From positions 771,823 to 835,822 of the forward strand of contig NZ_JANKBZ010000002.1 of assembly GCF_024623785.1 (NCBI RefSeq): DNA of 64,000 nt, written 5' to 3'. Position 1 is the first letter of the stretch. Every line of letters starts with the position of its first letter. The notes beneath the pieces were generated by a model that saw nothing but the letters and a program-made list of their open reading frames with translations, made no database searches and was not told where the DNA came from. The DNA comes from Archangium lipolyticum (GTDB lineage Bacteria > Myxococcota > Myxococcia > Myxococcales > Myxococcaceae). Of this stretch, positions 1 to 10,939 are shown piece after piece. The position numbers and the translations under genes are program-made.

Positions 1-815
1 ATGTCCCGGCACAGCTTGTAGGCACTGGAGATCATCGTGCCGCCGGACTCGCGGGTGTGGAAGAACGTGTCCCGGTCCACCTCGCGCGCCACCGCGTCGT
101 GGATGATGTAGCGCGCCTCCAGTCCCTTGTACTGGTGGCGCAGCCACGTATCGAGCCAGAAGCTCTCGATGCGGACGATCTCCTTCTGCTCGTCTCCCAT
201 CGAGCCCGACACGTCCATCATGTAGATGATGACCGCGTTCGTCTCCGGCAGCTCCTGCAGCTTGTAGCTGCGGTAGCGCCGGTCCTCCCGCGTGGGGACG
301 ATGATGGGCCGCGCCGGGTCATACGTCCCCATCGCGATCTGCCGCTTCAGCGCCTGTTTGTAGGTGCGCTTGAAGTGGCGCAACGACTCGGGGCCCGTGG
401 TGTTGACCCCGGTGTACTTGATCTTCTGCGTGACGATCTTCTCGTTGTGCCGGCGCTCGATGTGGGGGAGCTGCAGCTCCTCCCCCAGGATCTGCGCCAG
501 CTCATCGAGCGTGACGTCGACCTCCAGGGAGTGGTCACCCTCTCCCTGGCCGGCCTGGTGCCCGTCCCCGGGCTGCACCGCGCCCGGGGAGAGCTGCTGA
601 CCCACCTCACCGTCCCCTTGACCGACGCCCCCCTGCTCCTTGTGGCCGTACTTGAAGTGGGGGATGTCGATGAAGGGGATGGGGATGGCGATGGTGTCCT
701 TCCCCTTCTTTCCGATCATCTCCCCCTTCTGCACGTACTTGCGCAGGTTGGATTTGATCTTCCCGCGGACGATCTGTTTGAAGCGCGAGTGGTCCTGGTG
801 GATCCGCAGTGACAC
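1..815 (-). CDS. yeaH: YeaH/YhbH (DUF444) family protein, 3' end outside window
   Basis: The minus strand reads 271 codons from a GTG at 815, and the C-terminus lies beyond the window (family members are about 420 aa). The N-terminus begins [23 protein letters not shown]-type metal site DVSGSMG follows near residue 200. A Gly/Gln-rich linker sits around residues 65-90. The GTG start is supported by a strong ribosome site (AAGAAGGGGG, 2 nt upstream of the codon pair before GTG) lying just after the prkA stop. In enterobacteria yeaH is co-transcribed with prkA (yeaG) and acts with it in the nutrient-stress response; YhbH is the Bacillus relative. The third partner, a SpoVR/YcgB protein, would lie off the left edge. 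The family call rests on motifs and on position behind prkA. Confidence 0.93.
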   Translation of the reverse strand, partial: MSLRIHQDHSRFKQIVRGKIKSNLRKYVQKGEMIGKKGKDTIAIPIPFIDIPHFKYGHKEQGGVGQGDGEVGQQLSPGAVQPGDGHQAGQGEGDHSLEVDVTLDELAQILGEELQLPHIERRHNEKIVTQKIKYTGVNTTGPESLRHFKRTYKQALKRQIAMGTYDPARPIIVPTREDRRYRSYKLQELPETNAVIIYMMDVSGSMGDEQKEIVRIESFWLDTWLRHQYKGLEARYIIHDAVAREVDRDTFFHTRESGGTMISSAYKLCRD

Positions 816-836
816 GACTACCCCCTTCTTGGGTGG

Positions 837-2909
<2,073 letters not shown>

Positions 2910-3410
2910 GTCTCTCCCTCGAGCCACCCGGAGCGCGGGATTTCCGCGCCTTTAGAGGGCCAAAAAGTGAACCTGGGGGTGTAATGGGCCATTCCAACAC
3001 CACCCACGACGGGTCCCAGAACGACACGAACGCCCGACCTGCCCTTTTCGGGACCCCGCCGCGGGGTGGGACCGCGTGGCCAGCTCGTGTCGGAAGGGCG
3101 CGTCGCCGATGCGGCGGCCCCGCCTCCACGGGGTGAAAAGGCACACTCCATTATAAGGGTGGCGCGGGCCGCGGGGAGGGGGCTCTACAAAACTCGGTCT
3201 TCAGTGAACGACAGTACGAGGGGAAGGGCGGAAATTGGACGGTCAACTGTGGGGCAGCGTCCCCGCCTGCTCTACATGTCGGCGCGCGGCGGACACGGCC
3301 CAGGTGGGCAGGACCTCTGTCGGGTAGAGGACAGCAGGCCGAGCGCACAGAAGGTGAGGGCGCTGGGCGCCAGCGTGGGGACGAGGGTGGACGTGCGAGC
3401 TCCTTCCCCG
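2910..3410. other. 500-bp non-coding gap with prkA upstream region
   Basis: No credible gene is seen here; the short open frames on both strands have poor composition. A TATAAT hexamer lies on the minus strand at 3155-3150, pointing to prkA, but no good -35 is visible. A 13-bp GC palindrome (CCCCGCCGCGGGG) is at 3054-3066. I looked for a sigma-54 promoter upstream of prkA and found none. Confidence 0.5.
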
Positions 3411-6400
3411 CTAGCCCGTCTGCGACAGGGACATGAGGTTGGACAGGAGCGTCAGCAGCTCGGAGGGCTCCACGGGCTTGGCCACGTGCATGTTGAAGCC
3501 GGCCGTCAGGGCACGCGCCCTGTCCTCCACCCGGGCATAGGCCGTGAGGGCCACCGCTGGCACTCCGCCACCCTCCTCGGCCGGGAGCGCGCGCACCTGG
3601 GTGATGAGCTGGTAGCCATCCTCTCCCGGCATGCCGATGTCGGAGATGAGCAGCTCGGGTCCGTGCTCGCGCACGGCCCGCAGGGCCTCGGCAGCGGAGG
3701 CCGCGGTGAGGACGTGCGCCCCGTACTCCTCCAACATCATCTTCAGCACCTCGCGGTTGTCCTCCTCGTCGTCCACCACCAGGATGCGCCGCTGCGCGAG
3801 CACGGGGTGGAGGGACGGCCTGACGGAGGGCAGGGCCACCGGCTTCCGGGGCGCGGCGGAGTCCGGCGCCGCCTGCCGGGGGAGGACGGGGGGCAGGCGG
3901 ACCGTGAAGGTGGCCCCCCGGCCCGGGCCTTCGCTCTCGGCGTGCACCGTTCCGCCGTGCAGCTCGACGAGGTGCCGGACGATGGCGAGCCCCAGGCCCA
4001 GTCCTCCATGCCGCCGCGTGGTGCCGCCCTCCAACTGGCGGAAGCGCTCGAAGATGTGCGGCAGGAAGTCCGCGGGGACGCCCGGCCCCTCGTCCGCCAC
4101 CGTCACCTCCACCGAGCTGTCCACGCGCCGCAGCAGCACCCTCACGCGGCTCCCCGTGGGAGAGAACTTCACCGCGTTGGAGAGCAGGTTCCACACCACC
4201 TGCTGCAACCGGCCCGGGTCTCCCATCACCAGGTCCTCCGGCTCGGAGAGCTCCGGTTGGAAGCGGATCTCCTTCGCGTCCGCCGCGGGCCGCACCGACT
4301 CCATCGCCGCCTGGACCACTTCCGCCAGGTGCACCGGCTGCGTCTCCAGCCGCAGCTTGCCGGTGATGATGCGGCTCACGTCCAGCAGATCCTCGATGAG
4401 CTGGGCCTGGGCCTGGGCGTTGCGGTCCACCGTCTCCAGCGCCTTGGCGTGCTTGTCGGGGGGAAGCCGCCCGCTGCGCAGCAGCTTCACCCAGCCGAGC
4501 ATCGCCGTGAGGGGCGTGCGCAGCTCGTGGCTGACGGTGGCCAGGAAGTCGTCCTTGAGGCGGTTGGCCTCCTCCGCGTGCTTGCGCTCCTCCTGCGCCA
4601 GGGAGAAGAGCCGCGCGTTGTCGAGGGCCATCGCCGCCCGGCGCGCCACCTCCTCGAGCAGCAGCACGTCCTCCTCCTCATAACGGCGGCCGGAGGTCTC
4701 CGTGGTGACGAACGTCAGCACGCCGAGCGTCCGTCCCCGCGCCAGCAGCGGCGCGGCCACCAGGGAGCGCGGCTTCATGTGCTCCTGGGTGATCCGCAGG
4801 TGCTCGGCGTTGCTCGCCGAGCGCGCCACGCTCTCCCGGGTCATCTCCGGCAGGTGGACCGTCCTGCCCGAGTGCATCGCCCGGGCGGAAGGATGCTCGT
4901 TCCCGGTGGGCGGGTAGCGGCGGAGCTGGTCCGCCAGCGGGGCCTGCGTGGGGTCCGCGTGGGTCACCTCGACACGCTCGATGCCGCCGTCCTCTCTCTT
5001 CAGGTCCACGATGCACCAGTCCGCCAGCACCGGCACGGTGAGGCGTGCCACCTGTTGGAGTGTCGCCGCGTGGTCCAGCGAGGCCGCCAGGGCCACGCTC
5101 GCCTCGGACAGGAAGAGGAGCGACTCCGCGCCGCGCGTCTGTTCGTCGATGTCCGTGCAGGTGCCGAACCAGTGCGTGATGTGTCCCGCGGCGTCCCTCA
5201 ACGGCAGGCCGCGTGCGATGAACCAGCGGTACGCCCCATCCGCCCGCCGCAGGCGGTACTCGATGCCATAGGGCTCTCCCGTGGCGACCGCGCGCTTCCA
5301 GCTCTCGAGCGCATGCCTGACATCCTCCGGGTGGAGGGCCTGGCTCCAGCCCTGCCCGAGCGCCTGCTCCGGCGTCTGCCCCGTGTACTCGTACCAGCGC
5401 GGGTTGAAGTACTCGGTGTACCCGTCCGTCCGGGATGTCCAGATGAGCTGGGGCAGCGTCTCCGCGAGCAGCCGGAAGCGTGCCTCGGACTCGCCCTGGA
5501 GCTGCTCGGCGCGCTGGCGCTCGGCGAGCGCGGTCTCCGCCGCCTGCCGGGCATGCACCTGCTCCGTCACCTCCACCGCGAAGAGCAGCACCGCCTCCAC
5601 CTGGCCCTGCCCGTCCCACATGGGCTGGTAGGTGATGTTGAAATAGCCCTCGGTGAACTGGCCGTCGTTGCGGCGATCCAACATCACCCGCATGCCCGTG
5701 GTCGTGAAGGGCCGGCCCGTCCGGAACACGTCGTTGAAGATGTCGAAGAGCGCGGTGCCCTTCTGCTCCGGAAAGGCATCCCACAGGGCGCGGCCGACCA
5801 GGGGCCTGCCGTGGAGCCGCTCGAGGGCGGGGTTGGCCAGCTCGCAGACCTGATCCGCCGCCCGGTAGACGCCCACCGCCGCGGGCACCTGCGTGAGGAT
5901 GGTCTGGAGCCGGGCCCGCTGCCGCTCCGCCTCTTCCCGCACGCGCAGGTCCTGCATGCGCTCCCGGTCCCGCCAGTCCCTCATGAAGCTGAACGCCGCG
6001 AACCCGACGAAGCAGAGCAGGAAGCCACTGCCCGCCAGCACGATGTTGTCGGCGCGCCCGGAGGCCTGCGCGAGCTGCGTGTTCTGCTCCTCCAGGTACC
6101 GCTGCTCCTCCTCGCGCAACTCGCGCTCGAGGACGCGCAGCTCGTCCATGAGCCGCTTGCCCTCACCGGCACGGACACGCTCGATCGCCTCGGCGGACTG
6201 GCCTTCGCGTAGGAGCAAGATGGTCTGCTCCATCACCTCCAGCTTGCGCTGGATGATCGTGTCCATCCGCTCGAGGCGCTGGCGCTGGGCGTCATTCTCC
6301 GACAGGAGCGAGCGCAAGCGCTCCTTCGAGGGGCCGATGTGGAGGAGCGCTTCCTCATAGGGGGCGAGGAAGTGCTCCTCCCGGGTGAGGAGGTAGCCGC

Positions 6401-6635
6401 GCTGGCCCGTCTCGGCGTCCTTCAACAGGGAGAGGAGGCGGTCCGCCTCGTTGATGACATCCAGGGTATGCGCCACACGGCCCGAGGTACTGGAGAGCTG
6501 GTGGGTCGAGCGGAGGAAGAGGCCGGCGATGAGGAGCACGGCGAGTGAGGCCGCGAGGTGTCCCGCGAGGACCGGCAGTGGAAACCGGCGCGGGCGCCTG
6601 GGGATGGGGGAGCGCGGGGAGGGGATACTTGCCAT
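3411..6635 (-). CDS. CHASE3 hybrid histidine kinase with C-terminal receiver
   Basis: This is a 1074-aa membrane sensor. A short basic N-terminus precedes TM1 (about 20-41), an extracytoplasmic CHASE3 domain (44-185; EETGQRGYLLT-like core) and TM2 (197-217). Two PAS domains follow (about 245-365 and 385-500), then a GAF domain (510-675). The HisKA box is SHELRTPLTAMLGW (His about 703), followed by HATPase_c with GLGLGLAIVRHLVELHGG. The last 130 residues are a receiver (RILVVDDEED, phospho-Asp in LLISDIGMPG, KPVEP). ATG 6635 is chosen because GGAAGAAGG lies 5 nt upstream; an upstream start at 6707 has none. No partner gene is adjacent, so the signal and output are unknown. Confidence 0.93.
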   Translation of the reverse strand: MASIPSPRSPIPRRPRRFPLPVLAGHLAASLAVLLIAGLFLRSTHQLSSTSGRVAHTLDVINEADRLLSLLKDAETGQRGYLLTREEHFLAPYEEALLHIGPSKERLRSLLSENDAQRQRLERMDTIIQRKLEVMEQTILLLREGQSAEAIERVRAGEGKRLMDELRVLERELREEEQRYLEEQNTQLAQASGRADNIVLAGSGFLLCFVGFAAFSFMRDWRDRERMQDLRVREEAERQRARLQTILTQVPAAVGVYRAADQVCELANPALERLHGRPLVGRALWDAFPEQKGTALFDIFNDVFRTGRPFTTTGMRVMLDRRNDGQFTEGYFNITYQPMWDGQGQVEAVLLFAVEVTEQVHARQAAETALAERQRAEQLQGESEARFRLLAETLPQLIWTSRTDGYTEYFNPRWYEYTGQTPEQALGQGWSQALHPEDVRHALESWKRAVATGEPYGIEYRLRRADGAYRWFIARGLPLRDAAGHITHWFGTCTDIDEQTRGAESLLFLSEASVALAASLDHAATLQQVARLTVPVLADWCIVDLKREDGGIERVEVTHADPTQAPLADQLRRYPPTGNEHPSARAMHSGRTVHLPEMTRESVARSASNAEHLRITQEHMKPRSLVAAPLLARGRTLGVLTFVTTETSGRRYEEEDVLLLEEVARRAAMALDNARLFSLAQEERKHAEEANRLKDDFLATVSHELRTPLTAMLGWVKLLRSGRLPPDKHAKALETVDRNAQAQAQLIEDLLDVSRIITGKLRLETQPVHLAEVVQAAMESVRPAADAKEIRFQPELSEPEDLVMGDPGRLQQVVWNLLSNAVKFSPTGSRVRVLLRRVDSSVEVTVADEGPGVPADFLPHIFERFRQLEGGTTRRHGGLGLGLAIVRHLVELHGGTVHAESEGPGRGATFTVRLPPVLPRQAAPDSAAPRKPVALPSVRPSLHPVLAQRRILVVDDEEDNREVLKMMLEEYGAHVLTAASAAEALRAVREHGPELLISDIGMPGEDGYQLITQVRALPAEEGGGVPAVALTAYARVEDRARALTAGFNMHVAKPVEPSELLTLLSNLMSLSQTG

Positions 6636-6771
6636 GCGGGCCTTCTTCCGAGGCGCCGCTCCAACCCCTCCACCGGTGGTCCCGGTGAGAGCGGTCGTGG
6701 CGCGCACCCGGTCCGTAACACATCACGGCCCGGCCGCCTCTCCTGGAGAGATGGGATGAACACCCACCAAC

Positions 6772-6794
6772 ACGCCTGCTCCACGGGCAGGCGT
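6772..6794. other. inverted repeat in divergent promoter region
   Basis: Perfect 8-bp arms ACGCCTGC and GCAGGCGT are separated by 7 nt. They lie between the divergent CHASE3 kinase and the glycosyltransferase gene. A second small hairpin, GGGTG-GAAAAAA-CACCC-like, follows at 6806-6821. Either could be an operator or a leader structure; nothing decides between these. Confidence 0.35.
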
Positions 6795-6877
6795 TCAGGG
6801 ATGGAGGGTGGAAAAACACCCCCTCGGCGGGTAGCTCCCTTGGCTTTGGGCCGCGCCTGCGTATTCTCCGCGACCCC

Positions 6878-8470
6878 ATGCCGTCCGCTTCGACCGTTCC
6901 CGCCTCCCCGCCTCGTCCCTCTGGCTCCAACCCCGTCCTCTCCACGGTGTCCGACGCGGCCCGGGAGCCGAGCACCCGGTTGCTGGTGGGCTTGCTGATC
7001 GCCGCGGCGCTGCTCCCGCGCCTGCTGCTGATGCCCTTCAACGAGAACTTCTACGGTGACGCGGTGGCGCGCGTGGAGCTGGCGGAGCGTTGGCTGCGCC
7101 AGCCGCACCTCATCACCTCCTATGGGGACGGGGCCTTCCAGTTCGGACCGCTCCACCTGTACCTGGTGGCCTTCGCGCTGGAGCTGGTCCCCGACAAGGC
7201 GCTCGCGGGCCGGCTGGTGAGTCTGCTCTTCGGGGTGCTGTCGGTGGTGCCGCTCTTCTCCCTCACGCGGCGCGTCTTCGGTTGGCGCTCCGGGGTGTGG
7301 ACCGGGCTGGCCTTCTCCGTGTGGGGCATGCACCTGCAGATGTCCACGACGGCGGCCAGCGAGGCGCTCTCGCTCTTCCTCATGCTGTCGGTGTTCGCGC
7401 TCATCGCCCGGGGGCTGGACGAGAACCGGCTGGGGCCCCTCTTCGGGGCGGCGGCGGTGCTCAACCTGGCGTGTGCCACGCGCTACGACGCGTGGCTCTT
7501 CATGCCGCTGCTCGCCGTGGCGCTGTTCCTCTGGGGCAACGACCGGGTGGCCGGTGCCACGCGCGCGGTGAGCTTCGGCCTGCTGTGCCTGCCCTTCCCG
7601 CTGCTGTGGATGCAGGGCAACGAGCTGGCGCACGGGGACCCCTTCTACCCCATCCGCGCGGTGGAGCAGTTCCACGCGGACTGGGTGCGGGACGGTATCG
7701 CCCGGGTGGGGACGTGGCGCTACCGGCTGGAGAACCTGGGCTTCTGGCCGGGGGTGGCGCTGCTGACGCTGTCGCCGGGCGTGGCGCTGCTGAGCATGGT
7801 GGGCATGAAGCGGATGTGGCGGGAGCAGCCGGAGGTGCGCTGGCTGGTGCTCGCCTCGGTGGTGCCCGCCGCGTACTTCACCTTCCGGGCCTCGGTGCTG
7901 ATGGACTTCCAGCCGCTGGGGCGCTTCACGGTGACGGAGGTGGCCCTCCTGCTGCCCTTCGTGGTGCCGGGCTTCGAGGCGTGTGTGGGCCAGAGCGGGG
8001 CCGGGGTGCGCCGCGCCGTGGCCGCGGCGTGCGCGGTGCTGGCGGTGGCCGTGCCGGTGGCCCTGGGGCTCTACACCTTCCGCGTCGACGGCGGCCTGCA
8101 CGACAGCCTGCGGCCGGTGAGCCCCACCTCCACCAACCCCGTGCCGCTGATGCAGGTGGCCCGCTTCCTCAAGGACGAGGTGGCCGCCAAGGGCGGCGCG
8201 GCCATCCTCGACGAGGACCCGAGCTACCTGGACCTCCAGCTCGCCTTCTTCTCCGCGCTGCCGGACGAGCGGCTCGCCCGCGTGCGCTGGGCGACCTTCC
8301 GCAAGCACCTGCGTGAGGCCCAGCCAGAGTACCTCGTGCGCTTCGACAACGGCGCGTTGCTGAAGGACCCCGGCGCGAAGCTGGAGGGCCGGACGCTGAC
8401 GCTGGATGGCGTGGCGTACGAGGAACTGGACGGCTTCTCCGCGCCGCTGCACGTCTACCGGCGCCGCTGA
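6878..8470 (+). CDS. GT39-type (PMT/ArnT-like) membrane glycosyltransferase
   Basis: The protein is 530 aa with about ten hydrophobic segments. The first extracytoplasmic loop after TM1 carries an acidic motif (NFYGDAVARVELAERW), typical of C-type GT39/PMT/ArnT transferases that use polyprenyl-phosphate sugars. Repeated LLPRLLLMPF / LFALTRRVFG-type helices follow, with a soluble C-terminal tail (residues about 400-530). It probably transfers a sugar to a lipid or protein at the outer face of the inner membrane. Donor and acceptor cannot be told, and no polysaccharide genes are next to it. It is monocistronic and divergent from the CHASE3 kinase. Confidence 0.8.
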   Translation: MPSASTVPASPPRPSGSNPVLSTVSDAAREPSTRLLVGLLIAAALLPRLLLMPFNENFYGDAVARVELAERWLRQPHLITSYGDGAFQFGPLHLYLVAFALELVPDKALAGRLVSLLFGVLSVVPLFSLTRRVFGWRSGVWTGLAFSVWGMHLQMSTTAASEALSLFLMLSVFALIARGLDENRLGPLFGAAAVLNLACATRYDAWLFMPLLAVALFLWGNDRVAGATRAVSFGLLCLPFPLLWMQGNELAHGDPFYPIRAVEQFHADWVRDGIARVGTWRYRLENLGFWPGVALLTLSPGVALLSMVGMKRMWREQPEVRWLVLASVVPAAYFTFRASVLMDFQPLGRFTVTEVALLLPFVVPGFEACVGQSGAGVRRAVAAACAVLAVAVPVALGLYTFRVDGGLHDSLRPVSPTSTNPVPLMQVARFLKDEVAAKGGAAILDEDPSYLDLQLAFFSALPDERLARVRWATFRKHLREAQPEYLVRFDNGALLKDPGAKLEGRTLTLDGVAYEELDGFSAPLHVYRRR

Positions 8471-8587
8471 GGGCCGGGCTGCTCGCGCCAGGGTTGGCCA
8501 TGTGACACACACAGGGCCTCCCTCCTGGCATCGGGTGTTTCTCGCCTTGGAAGGAATGGCCCGGGCCCTCCTTCTCATGAGAGAACG

Positions 8588-8641
8588 ATGAGCGCCGGGC
8601 TCCTGACTCCCCAGCTCGAGATGTTCACCCCCGCGCCATGA
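8588..8641 (+). CDS. possible 17-codon leader peptide
   Basis: An ATG at 8588, preceded by GAGAG, opens MSAGLLTPQLEMFTPAP. Its TGA overlaps the ATG of the downstream receiver protein (ATGATG at 8638). The downstream gene has no ribosome site of its own, so coupled translation from this short frame is plausible. Without expression data it may be chance. Confidence 0.3.
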   Translation: MSAGLLTPQLEMFTPAP

Positions 8642-10935
8642 TGTCCGCCGCCCCCCTTTCCGCGCAGTCCTCCCTCCCCCAGCAGGCGCGCATCCTGCTC
8701 GTCGAGGACAGCCCCAATCAGCTCCTCGCCATGGAGGCGCTGCTCTCACCCCTGGGCCAGGAGGTGCTGACGGCCTCGTCGGGTGGGGAGGCCCTGCGGC
8801 TGCTGCTCGAGAAGGACTGCGCCCTCGTGCTGCTGGATGTCCACCTGCCGGACATCAGCGGCTTCGAGGTGGCGCGCCTCATGCGCGAGCGGGAGCGGTC
8901 GCGCCGCACTCCCATCATCTTCGTCACCGGGATGACGGCCGACCCGTACTTCACCAGCCAGGGGTACGCCCTGGGCGCGGTGGACTTCCTCTTCAAGCCG
9001 TTCGATCCCCTGGTGCTGCGCGCCAAGGCGGAGGTGTTCGTCGAGCTGTTCCTGCACCGGGAGCGGCTCAAGGAGCAGGCGGAGCGCGAGCAGGCCGAGC
9101 TTGAGCGCTCGCGGTTGCTGGGCCTGCTGGTGCAGACCCCGGCGGCCATCGCCATCACCCGCGGGCCGGAGTTCATCTTCGAGTTCGCCAATCCCCTCTA
9201 CGAGAAGGTGCTCGGCCGCCCCGTCGTGTTGGGCAAGCCCCTGCGCGAGGTGATGCCGGAGATCCTCTCCCAACCGGGGGTGATGGAGGCCCTGCGGCAC
9301 GCGATGCGCACCGGCGAGCCCTTCGTGGGCCGGGAATTTCCCGTGGCGCTCGACCGGCGCGGGGACGGCCACCCGGAGGAGGCCTTCTTCGACCTCGTCT
9401 ACCAACCCCTCCTCGACGACCAGGGACAGGTCGAGTGGCTGCTCACCCACGCGGTGGAGGTGACGGAGCAGGTGAACGCGCGTCGGCGGCTCGAGACCAC
9501 CGAGCAGGCGCTGCGCCAGCGGGAAGCGGAGTACCGCCGGCTGGCCGACAACATCCCCGACCTCGTCGCCCGCTTCGACCGCCAGCACCGGCTCCTCTAC
9601 GTCAACCGCCGCATCGAGCGCACCACGGGCCAGCCCGCGGAGAGCTTCCTGGGCCGGACCAGCGAGGAGCTCGGCCTGCCGCCGGACAGGGTGGAGAGCG
9701 CATCGCGGGCCATCTCCGAGGCCTTCCAGGGGGAGGCGGCGTCGCTCTCCTTCGACCTCTCCACGTCCGAGGGGCTCCGGCACTACGACGCGCACCTGGT
9801 GCCCGAGCGGGACGAGCGGGACGCGGTGGTGTCGGTGCTCGCCGTCACCCGCGACGTGACGGAGTCGCGCAACCGCGAGCGGGCGCTGCGGGAGAGCGAG
9901 GGCCGCTTCCGGCTCCTCGCGGAGGCGGGCGAGCTGCTCTCCTCCCTGGATGACGCGGCCGTCCTTCAGCGGCTGGCCGAGCTGTTCGTGCCCCGCCTGG
10001 CGGACTGGGTGACGGTGGACCTGCTCTCCCCCTCGGGCGCGGTGGAGCGGGTGGTTTCCGTGCACCGCGACCCGGAGAAGGTGTCGCTCGCCTTCGAGAT
10101 CGCGCGCCGCTGGCCCATCGACAAGAACGTCCATGGCGGAGTGGCCCAGGTGCTGCGCACCGGCGAGCCCGTCCTCGTGAAGGCCCTCACGGACGAGGCC
10201 CTGTCCGGCCTGACGCGCAGCGAGGAGCATCTGCGCGTGGGCCGTGCCCTGGGGCTGACCTCCACGCTGTTGCTGCCATTGGAGGCGCGGGGGCGGGTGC
10301 TGGGCGTGCTCTCGCTGAGCCAGGCCGAGAGTGGCCGGCACTTCACCGAGGAGGACATCCCGTTGGCCCGGGAGCTGGCCCGGCGGGCGGGGCTCGCGGT
10401 GGACAACGCGCTGCTGTACCGCGAGGCGCGCGAGGCGCAGGGGCGGGCCTCCCGTCTCCAGGCGGTGGCGGCGGCGCTCTCCCGGGCCGCCACGCCCGAG
10501 GAGGTGGCGCGCGCCATCCTCACCGAGGGGCTCCTGCACGCCGGCACGCACGCGGGCGTCGTCTTCCTCCAGGAGCGCGATGGCTCGCTCCGAAGCCTCC
10601 ATGACGTGGGCTACCCCGAGGAGTTCATCCGCCGCCTGCGCCACATCCCCCCGGGAGAGCGGACGCCCTATGGCGACGTGGTGCTCGCCGAGGAGGCGCA
10701 CTGGTTCACGTCCGCCGAGGAGCTGACGGCGAACTACCCCAGCTTCGCGTGGCTGTCGCCCATCTACCAGGCGCGCGTCGGGCTTCCCCTGCGGGTGGAG
10801 GAGCGGTCCCTGGGGTGTTTGTGGTTGTCCTTCCCCGACAAGCGGAGCTTCCCTCCCGAGGAGCGGGACTTCCTCGTCGCGCTGGGGCAGCTGTGCGCCC
10901 AGGCACTCTCTCGTGCGTCCAGGGCTCCCGCGTAG
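8638..10935 (+). CDS. receiver-PAS-PAS-GAF-GAF protein without kinase domain
   Basis: The product is 765 aa. An N-terminal receiver (RILLVEDSPNQ; phospho-Asp in VLLDVHLPD; KPFDPL) spans about 18-135. A coiled coil is followed by PAS domains at about 160-285 and 300-420 and two GAF domains at about 430-590 and 600-765. The sequence ends with the second GAF: there is no HisKA, HATPase, GGDEF, PP2C or HTH, so its output must be through protein contact or ligand-dependent binding. Its GAF1 (LFVPRLADWVTVDLL) closely resembles the GAF of the CHASE3 kinase (LTVPVLADWCIVDLK), suggesting common ancestry. It ends 4 bp from the convergent kinase at 10940. Confidence 0.88.
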   Translation: MMSAAPLSAQSSLPQQARILLVEDSPNQLLAMEALLSPLGQEVLTASSGGEALRLLLEKDCALVLLDVHLPDISGFEVARLMRERERSRRTPIIFVTGMTADPYFTSQGYALGAVDFLFKPFDPLVLRAKAEVFVELFLHRERLKEQAEREQAELERSRLLGLLVQTPAAIAITRGPEFIFEFANPLYEKVLGRPVVLGKPLREVMPEILSQPGVMEALRHAMRTGEPFVGREFPVALDRRGDGHPEEAFFDLVYQPLLDDQGQVEWLLTHAVEVTEQVNARRRLETTEQALRQREAEYRRLADNIPDLVARFDRQHRLLYVNRRIERTTGQPAESFLGRTSEELGLPPDRVESASRAISEAFQGEAASLSFDLSTSEGLRHYDAHLVPERDERDAVVSVLAVTRDVTESRNRERALRESEGRFRLLAEAGELLSSLDDAAVLQRLAELFVPRLADWVTVDLLSPSGAVERVVSVHRDPEKVSLAFEIARRWPIDKNVHGGVAQVLRTGEPVLVKALTDEALSGLTRSEEHLRVGRALGLTSTLLLPLEARGRVLGVLSLSQAESGRHFTEEDIPLARELARRAGLAVDNALLYREAREAQGRASRLQAVAAALSRAATPEEVARAILTEGLLHAGTHAGVVFLQERDGSLRSLHDVGYPEEFIRRLRHIPPGERTPYGDVVLAEEAHWFTSAEELTANYPSFAWLSPIYQARVGLPLRVEERSLGCLWLSFPDKRSFPPEERDFLVALGQLCAQALSRASRAPA

Positions 10936-10939
10936 GGCC

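Noticed and set aside
2910..3155. sigma-54 promoter upstream of prkA
   Set aside because: No TGGC/TTGC pair with 5-bp spacing is found; only a TATAAT without a -35.
3066..6212. 1048-codon open frame on the plus strand
   Set aside because: It is antisense to the CHASE3 kinase with arginine/histidine/leucine-rich composition typical of shadow frames in high-GC DNA.
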